DNA of 64,000 nt from Amaurobius ferox (taxonomy: Eukaryota; Arthropoda; Arachnida; Araneae; Amaurobiidae). This document shows positions 58,027-64,000 of the stretch, piece by piece; positions within the stretch are counted from its first letter, which is position 1, and the number at the start of each line of letters is the position of its first letter. A program made the position numbers and the translations under genes. Location of the stretch: assembly GCA_951213105.1 (NCBI GenBank), contig OX578146.1, positions 112,391,927 to 112,455,926 on the forward strand. The letters are read 5' to 3'. Below the pieces are notes generated by a model. The model was not told where the DNA came from. It made no database searches and saw only the letters and a list, made by a program, of their open reading frames with translations.

Positions 58027-59124
58027 ATGATTACGTTGAAAGAAAAAGCTCTTCTCGTAAAGTTATTTTATCAACAGAACAGCAACGCAGCTGCAGCTCT
58101 TCGAGAATTTCGGAAACAGAAACATGTTAGACGTGGGCCAATATCTGATCGTGGCGTTCACAAAATGATTTACAAATTTGAGGCAACAGGAAGACTCGAC
58201 ATTCTTCCTGGCAGAGGACGAAAACAAGTGGACAGTTCTAGCGTTGAAGATATTGCTACTGCTGCCGTAGATTTATCAAACCATTCACCATATGGTAATG
58301 CAAGTTTGCCAGTTATTGCAAAAGAAGTCGACATGTCGATTTCCACGGTGAGAAAAGTGATGCGTAAAATTTTGCGCTACTATCCATACAAGATTCAGAG
58401 GGTGCAACAGCTAATACAGGGTGATATAGGAACTCGGCTAACATTTGCACTACAATTTCTTGCACGAATGAATGTGGATGACTCTTGGCCCTGGAATATT
58501 CTGTGGGGCGATGAAGCGCATTTTTATGTAAACGGACAAGTGGACACACACAACTGTCGGATTTGGGCGAAAGAGAATCCTAAGGTTGTTCAAGAAGTTC
58601 CATTGCATGCACCTAAAGTGACAGTGTGGTGCGGTTTTACAGCTACGTTTATGATAGGGCCATATTTTTATGAGGAATCAACACCCACAGGACCCATTAC
58701 ATGTTCCGTAAATGGGACAAGATATCTCAATATGTTGTCACGTTTTGTGATTCCCGAGTTGCAACAGCGAGGCTGCCTTCAAAATACCGTATTTATGCAA
58801 GACGGTGCACCACCTCACATTACTCGAACAGTTCAGACTTTCTTACAACGCCATTTCACACAAGACCGTGTGATAAGTCGTTATTTTACAACAATCTGGC
58901 CACCACGATCGCCTGATCTCACACCATGCGATTTTTGGCTGTGGGGATGTTTGAAAGACTCTGTGTCTAAAGACAAATGTCGGACGATCTCTGATCTGAA
59001 GAACAGTATTAGGCGTCACATCGGGTCAATCCCACAGGATACTTTACGCTCTGCAGTAGAAAACACAGTTCTGAGAATGCAATGCGTAATTGAAAATAAT
59101 GGAGGGTTCATTGAGCATGCGTAA
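58027..59124 (+). CDS. Mariner-superfamily transposase (DDD type)
   Basis: 365 codons, no internal stop. I start at ATG 58027 (MITLKEKALLVKLFY); the frame is open three codons further but only from TTG. Residues ~1-55 form a first helix-turn-helix like the DUF4817 type known from arthropod transposases. GRGRK (62-66) is an AT-hook-like linker, and ~73-120 is a second helix-turn-helix (SISTVRKVMRKIL). The catalytic core follows: WGDEAHF (D162), VFMQDGAPPH (D259) and RSPDLTPCDFWLWG (D302). Second and third aspartates are separated by 42 residues by my count, against 34 in classical mariner, so this is a separate lineage. The enzyme should cut at the inverted repeats and insert at TA. Full length and in frame; activity is inferred. 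Confidence 0.95.
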   Translation: MITLKEKALLVKLFYQQNSNAAAALREFRKQKHVRRGPISDRGVHKMIYKFEATGRLDILPGRGRKQVDSSSVEDIATAAVDLSNHSPYGNASLPVIAKEVDMSISTVRKVMRKILRYYPYKIQRVQQLIQGDIGTRLTFALQFLARMNVDDSWPWNILWGDEAHFYVNGQVDTHNCRIWAKENPKVVQEVPLHAPKVTVWCGFTATFMIGPYFYEESTPTGPITCSVNGTRYLNMLSRFVIPELQQRGCLQNTVFMQDGAPPHITRTVQTFLQRHFTQDRVISRYFTTIWPPRSPDLTPCDFWLWGCLKDSVSKDKCRTISDLKNSIRRHIGSIPQDTLRSAVENTVLRMQCVIENNGGFIEHA

Positions 59125-59337
59125 TGCTGTTATTCGTCGCTGACGAGCGACATGTTTTATTTTTCTGGACGCAGACTGCATCACATAAAATTATCTCCTT
59201 TTTTCTGTATTGTTTGTAGCCATAGATCTGGTTCTACATCTTACTGCATTAGCCAATTGTCATTGCACCAACTATGCAATACATTTGTCTTTATTTATTT
59301 TACAAACAAATTGCAACAATCGCCTTAGCTATTGACA

Positions 59338-59496
59338 CAGCGCCACCTACTGACGATAATTGTAACTAATTTTTTTTTTCGATTTTCGCAGAGCGCATCA
59401 CTTGTACTACCTACTAGCTAAATGTTGTTCCGATTGGAGCCATAGAACCGGCTCTAGAGCCGTCTGAATAGGCGAACTTTAATTATAACAACCCTG
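59338..59496. repeat. Right terminal inverted repeat
   Basis: 159 bp, complement of 57520-57680. It begins 213 bp after the transposase stop. Confidence 0.93.
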
Positions 59497-59829
59497 TATA
59501 TTATTCAAGTAACCATTATTACTTTTCCTGACGTATCATATTTATTATTCATGAAAACCACTATAAAAAAGTATACAAACCAAACCGTTATATTGAAATT
59601 GTAAAAATCACTAACAATGTTGGAAAAGGTCGCCTGGGGGGGGGGGGGGGTGAAGTAGAGATGAGGCACCACGCATGCGCTGCCGTCTGTTGTTGAACTC
59701 TTTACTCTCTTCTACTATCGTATGAGCAAAAATATTACAAAACATCTGCCGTGTTCAAAATGAAATGCAGGAAAAATAAATGTAGCCTGAATTTTAACTC
59801 AATTTACTCTTAAGATCTGCTACATTTTC
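59497..59829. other. Spacer with poly-G tract
   Basis: A run of about 15 G at 59637-59651 after GGTCGCCT. Otherwise no feature. Confidence 0.5.
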
Positions 59830-61078
59830 ATACCTGCCAACTTTTACGCATTATGCGTAAAATTTACGCATTTTAACTGCTCTTTACGCTTTTACGCATA
59901 TATTGCTATATTTTACGCATTTCCGCATTTATTTGAATTTTTTAACATTACTAGGAAATCAATCTCCGGCGAAATTCTCAGGCTTTTTATGTTTGAAATT
60001 TATCAATTAACCAGACATAGTATAGTTCCTCGATAACACCGCATTTCCGTTTTGTTAACAGTGATATATACCATCCCCGGGATCGTAGCAAATCCATAAT
60101 AAAATGCAAGGTAATGCCAATTAAACTAACGGAGATTTACGGCCGCGTGTAACGTAAATTAAGATCTCAATCGCTTATTTTATGAAAGTAATAAATATAC
60201 TTCTTCAAAGGTTGTCTAATTCAGAATAAATCGCTAAAATGTTATTTTGTTCAATTATTTCGCATAAACACTGCGATTGCGCAATTCAGTTAGTTCTCAT
60301 GAATCGCGGAGAGTACAATAGTATCTTTTTCCATCCATCACAATCTTCTAAATATTGCATTTTTGATTGACTAAACTAGCTTATTTTCATATTTTAATTA
60401 ATTATTACTGTTAATTTCTTAATTATTTTCGCATAAACAGTGCGATTACGCAATTCAGTTACTTCGTGTGAATTGCTGAGCGTACGTTAGTATCTTTTTC
60501 CATCCATCTCCATCATTTAAATGTTGCATATTAGATCGACTAAACTAGCTTATTTTCATATTATGGCTAATTATTAAGGTTAATTTTTTAATTATATTTG
60601 CATAACATAAATTTTTCTATTTAAAAAATGGGTATGCATTCTGTGACGGGATATTTTCCAAAAAGTGGTATTAAAGCAATGATTTAAGCAAATCAAAGGG
60701 AAACCATTTTGGCAGGAATATAATTCAGTGCTATATATATTTTTTATTAAAGATCAATATTTGTTACTCTCTTTAGTGAAAACCTGTGTTTTGCCAAACA
60801 TAAATATTTGTCTTCATTATAAAGTAATTCTCACCGGATAAAACCTTTATATATTTTTGCTTTATAATTTATTGTCCTGAAATTTTATAAAATTGGTGTC
60901 CTGAATTTTCATATTCTACCAGTAAGCCTGATATTTAATGCAATATTTTTTTAATGCAGGTACTTGTACATAGTTAAATTCATTAGAAATATCGTTTGCG
61001 TGTGTAGTTAAAAAAATCATTATAAATGTCATTCACGCAAAATTTTACACATTGCAACTTTCCCAGGTTGGCAGGTAT
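59830..61078. mobile_element. hAT-like non-autonomous element, ~1.25 kb
   Basis: Ends ATACCTGCCAAC / GTTGGCAGGTAT are perfect 12-bp inverted repeats. Flanks ACATTTTC (59822-59829) and GCATTTTC (61079-61086) give an 8-bp duplication with one mismatch, as in hAT elements. The first 110 bp holds many TTTACGCAT words (at least six), like subterminal transposase sites. Inside, 60250-60600 is a tandem duplication. No transposase ORF. Confidence 0.65.
60250..60605 (+). repeat. Internal tandem duplication, ~172 bp unit
   Basis: Two units share TTCGCATAAACA.TGCGATT, CGCAATTCAGTTA, AGTATCTTTTTCCATCCATC and CTAAACTAGCTTATTTTCAT. They lie within the hAT-like element. Confidence 0.88.
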
Positions 61079-61086
61079 GCATTTTC

Positions 61087-63554
61087 AGTTATTTAAACAT
61101 TAATCACTTAATGCACAACTAAAATACAAATTAGCAGAAGTAACATAACATTTTTTGTAGTTTTAGTACATATGCAAGAAATGTAATCACGGATATTAAA
61201 ACTGATATAAACCAATAAATGTTAAAAAATACACTCAATTAGTCATTAAAAAGCAAACCATCGTTCTAGGTGCATCATGCATCTAAACTTGTCCATGTGG
61301 GATTTTAGCAAATCGTACAAAACGTTGACAATTTTTTTTCACCCAATTATATTTTGTAAACATTGTTTAATAAGATTCGGGGAAAAAAAATTCTGTTTAT
61401 TATTTTTTTTTAAATAATGAATTGTCTCATAAAAATACAGATAATTACATTACTTCCAAAGAGGAAATTAATGATTCCAAATAGAGGCAAAACAAAGAAA
61501 CGCATCCGTGGATGAAAAGTTTTTCAAAATAAAATTATACCAAATAAATAAGAATGCCTTTAACAATTGTAATATTTTATTCGCAATGCGGGGGGGGGGG
61601 ATTTACTTATATATTTCAAAATAATTTGATATTGGTATTCACAACCACATAGTTCAGTCAATAAAAGCTTGCTGCACGTGCAAGTGCATAATTAAAACTC
61701 TAAAATATAGAACGATCACCCACGATATTCCATGACAGATGAAATCAATAGAAGCAAACATTCAAAATAATGCAGCAATAATCATAATCGTGAGAGAAAA
61801 TGCTCTCTCTCGTTCACACGAAACAACAGATCGAAAATATCGAAAAATGTAATCGTGGGTTACCAATAACAAAACTGCGGGGAAAAAATTAAACAATATT
61901 CCGCACTGTTTACTTATTCTGAGTCACTACCATTAAACCAAATTTTACTACGCATGCGCCAAGAACTGACGATTTCGATGACAGATTACGACATTAATAT
62001 CGATTGCAAATTAATGGCTGCCGGCGCCTCAGAATATAGAATTTTGGTTTTTATTTTACACTTTTCTTCTTTAACGTTGCTTATAAAGTTTTTAGATAAA
62101 GTTTTTTAAAGATATTATCAATCATAGAGTTTGGAACGTAAGGATAAGACCATCAGACTTCTGAAAAGAACTACATTTTTTTTCTCAGGGTTTTGATATG
62201 TAGCAAAAAACGTGGCCTTTATATGATGAGAAATGCAGAATATTAAAGAGGCAAAAAGTATTTTTTAAGATAAAATTTACTTTGAGACGACGTGTTAAAA
62301 CAAGACTGTTTGTAATAAGTTTCGAAGTATAAAACTAAGAAAGTATTTCAAACAAGTTTTTTATTCTAAAATGATAGCAACACTTTCATTTAAAGCTGCA
62401 TAAAAGTTATAAAAGATTGTAAATATTTATCCGAAGTAGCTTTTAATAGATTCATTTATCACAATAAAATATGCATTAAACTTTACTTATTTATGCTATT
62501 TGTTAGGAAGCAGCAAAATCATTTAAAGAAAAAATAAATTTAAAATAAAAGCGCTCAAGGGAAAAGGCTGTAATGTACTTTCAATTAATCTTCTACAAAA
62601 GACTTAGTTTTAAGACAGTGTCTAAGTTGAAGTTACGAATAAAAAGTTAAGAATGCCGAGAGAGATGGAAAGGAAAAATATTCTGTAATATGAAATTTAT
62701 ATAGATTCTCCTTAAACCATTTTTTCCAATATACCCATGATCATAGGATTTCTTCTCTTTTGGTATCAAATTGTGTCGATAACACACATTAAAATCAAGT
62801 TTATTTACAGAAATTTTACTTATCTCAAAAACAATAGTAAAAAATGCTCTATTTTTCTAAAAGTGAGGAACACCACATCTAATAAATAAAATCTTCCATA
62901 CCTTTCATCACACGTTCTAATAAATTTTATTACAGGTCCAGCTCAGGTTTATAATTTTGTTATTCGCTTTTTAAATTAAAAAAAAAAAAAAAAGAAATAT
63001 TTATACATGAAATACTTAAAAAAAAATGAGCTTTTTACTATATAACATTCTTGTAAAGAAACATGGACAACTAAAAAATAATAATAAAAAAGAAAGGAAA
63101 AATAAGAAAAAAATTATTTTTAAATCATTTAAAAATTGTTACAGAAAGAATTTCAATTACTACGTTTAAAACTGGGGATAAGATAATTTCAATTAGTAGT
63201 GTATTGCGATTAATTGCAATAGTCATCATCAATAAAGTAATCAATAACAGCAAATATAAAACGTCAAGTGCTTCAATAGCCAAATATTTCAAGTGCTTCA
63301 ATATATTTCCCAAAGTAGAGACTAGCAAGGTTGGAGACTAGTAAAAAAATATTGTATCTTCCAGCAATCTCACCAGTTCCCCTCTGGAGGGTAGCGCCAT
63401 CTGGTAGCCACTGCAGTTACATCGTCGATTCTCGATAGGCATATGAAATAGGGAATTGTGGCTGTGTTTTTTAATAGACTATATCTAGTCTTCGAGTTTT
63501 AAATATAACAATGCTGCTCAGTGGGTGGCTTATGAACACCTTAGGAGTCCGTAG
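61087..63554. other. No recognised feature
   Basis: AT-rich with a G run at about 61590-61599 and an A run near 62980. 63375-63440 is GC-richer (GGTAGCGCCATCTGGTAGCC) but has no ORF. Confidence 0.45.
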
Positions 63555-63797
63555 ATCTGCTTCAGGGGATACCTCAAAAAGTTCTGCAATGGCGAAAATT
63601 TAATAAAAATTTCTAACAACGAAAGTGAATATACAAAAGGAATGTCTTTACAAAATGTTCAAGAACTATATTATTGGTATGACAATGGAGACAATCGAAA
63701 GTCATATAAGGTTGATTATGTACGTATTCGGCAGCAGAAATTGAAACCATTACTTCAAGACAATGCATTCCAGGACATAGAGGAGAAGCGTAGCTAA
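63555..63797 (+). pseudogene. Unrecognised 80-codon open fragment
   Basis: Open from just after a stop (63552-63554) to the TAA after 63797, reading ICFRGYLKKFCNGENLIKIS at the start and MSLQNVQELYYWYDNGDNRK from an internal ATG at 63642. The composition looks more protein-like than neighbouring frames, but I recognise no family. It could be an exon, a transposon gene fragment, or chance. Confidence 0.25.
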
Positions 63798-63825
63798 GAT
63801 CTGGGGTAGGGGTAGGGGGTATGGT
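63786..63825. repeat. GCGTAGCTAAGATCTGG-type element end with G tracts
   Basis: AAGCGTAGCTAAGATCTGGG then GTAGGGGTAGGGGG. Same motif class as 24233, 35968 and 48963. Confidence 0.5.
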
Positions 63826-64000
63826 GAAATAAATGATCAGTGGTAAGCATATACCAAAGAGGCAGCAGATAGATAACCAGTGTGTTTATATAGCCAATGG
63901 GGGATGACCCACAAGTTATTTTAGTTATATCACTGGACCAAGCGTATTCCTAATTATAATATTGTAGCAAAAAGGATTTGTGAATCCAAAAATTTGGAGA
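63826..64000. other. No recognised feature
   Basis: Window end, nothing supportable. Confidence 0.4.

Larger units (their letters stand above)
57520..59496 (+). mobile_element. Intact mariner-superfamily transposon (1977 bp)
   Basis: Inverted repeats of about 160 bp, 57520-57680 and 59338-59496, pair almost throughout: CAGGGTTGTTATAATTAAAG at the outer tip, GTTCGCCTATTCAGA, GATGCGCTCTGCGAAAATCG and GTCAGTAGGTGGCGCTG at the inner edge. TA flanks both ends (57518-57519 and 59497-59498), the standard duplication for this superfamily. A complete transposase ORF lies between them. The right inverted repeat differs from the left by a few substitutions and short indels. Both ends and the gene look usable, so the element may be autonomous. 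Confidence 0.95.

Noticed and set aside
1..64000. CRISPR array, prophage, operon or bacterial contamination
   Set aside because: No spaced direct repeats of the right kind, no prokaryotic gene density and no ribosome-binding pattern; tandem repeats here are satellites or duplications.

Overview
The window is AT-rich, repeat-dominated, non-coding animal DNA, most likely from a spider or related chelicerate. Three things point that way: an intact mariner-superfamily transposase of the type I recall as abundant in orb-weaver genomes (a family memory, not a search result), eukaryotic pol III-derived SINEs with (CAA)n tails, and long (TA)n microsatellites. There are no operons or prokaryote-like gene density. 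The only convincing full-length protein gene is the transposase at 58027-59124. One short candidate host exon (signal-peptide-like, ending in a splice donor) lies at 40873-40945. Most of the window would therefore be intergenic or intronic.

Layout. 1-3.2 kb: a ~340 bp direct repeat, a short hAT-type element with 8-bp target duplications, and copy A of a ~0.93 kb dispersed repeat (family A). 6-8.8 kb: a palindrome-rich MITE built of CCAATATTGG words, a hairpin element split by a tRNA-derived SINE, and a second SINE family (tRNA-Thr-like, minus strand). 9.8-12 kb: a decayed Tc1-like transposase and tandem repeats, one of them interrupted by a full-length SINE. 13.3-16.1 kb: two 5'-truncated retroelement copies, probably Penelope-like, each lying between (TA)n tracts. 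19-29 kb: tandem duplications, a second palindrome MITE, a solo-LTR candidate, four same-strand copies of a second dispersed repeat (family B), and a 5S rRNA-like sequence fused to a SINE. 30-31 kb: family A copy B. 33-46 kb: a minisatellite, a GC-rich island, repeats, the candidate exon, a short SINE fragment and a small MITE. 47-56 kb: a decayed LINE reverse-transcriptase tail, family A copy C, and a dimeric higher-order tandem array. 57.5-59.5 kb: the intact mariner element (TA target duplication, ~160 bp inverted repeats). 59.8-61.1 kb: a second hAT-like non-autonomous element.

How the parts interact. Several retroposons appear to have used LINE-type target-primed insertion: copies of the (CAA)n SINE share one 3' end, and four are 5'-truncated or short yet still carry target-site duplications. 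The most unusual object is the 5S-SINE fusion at 27790-28165. One pair of 15-bp direct repeats flanks the whole composite, so it probably moved as a unit. All homology calls come from reading the sequence; no database search was run.
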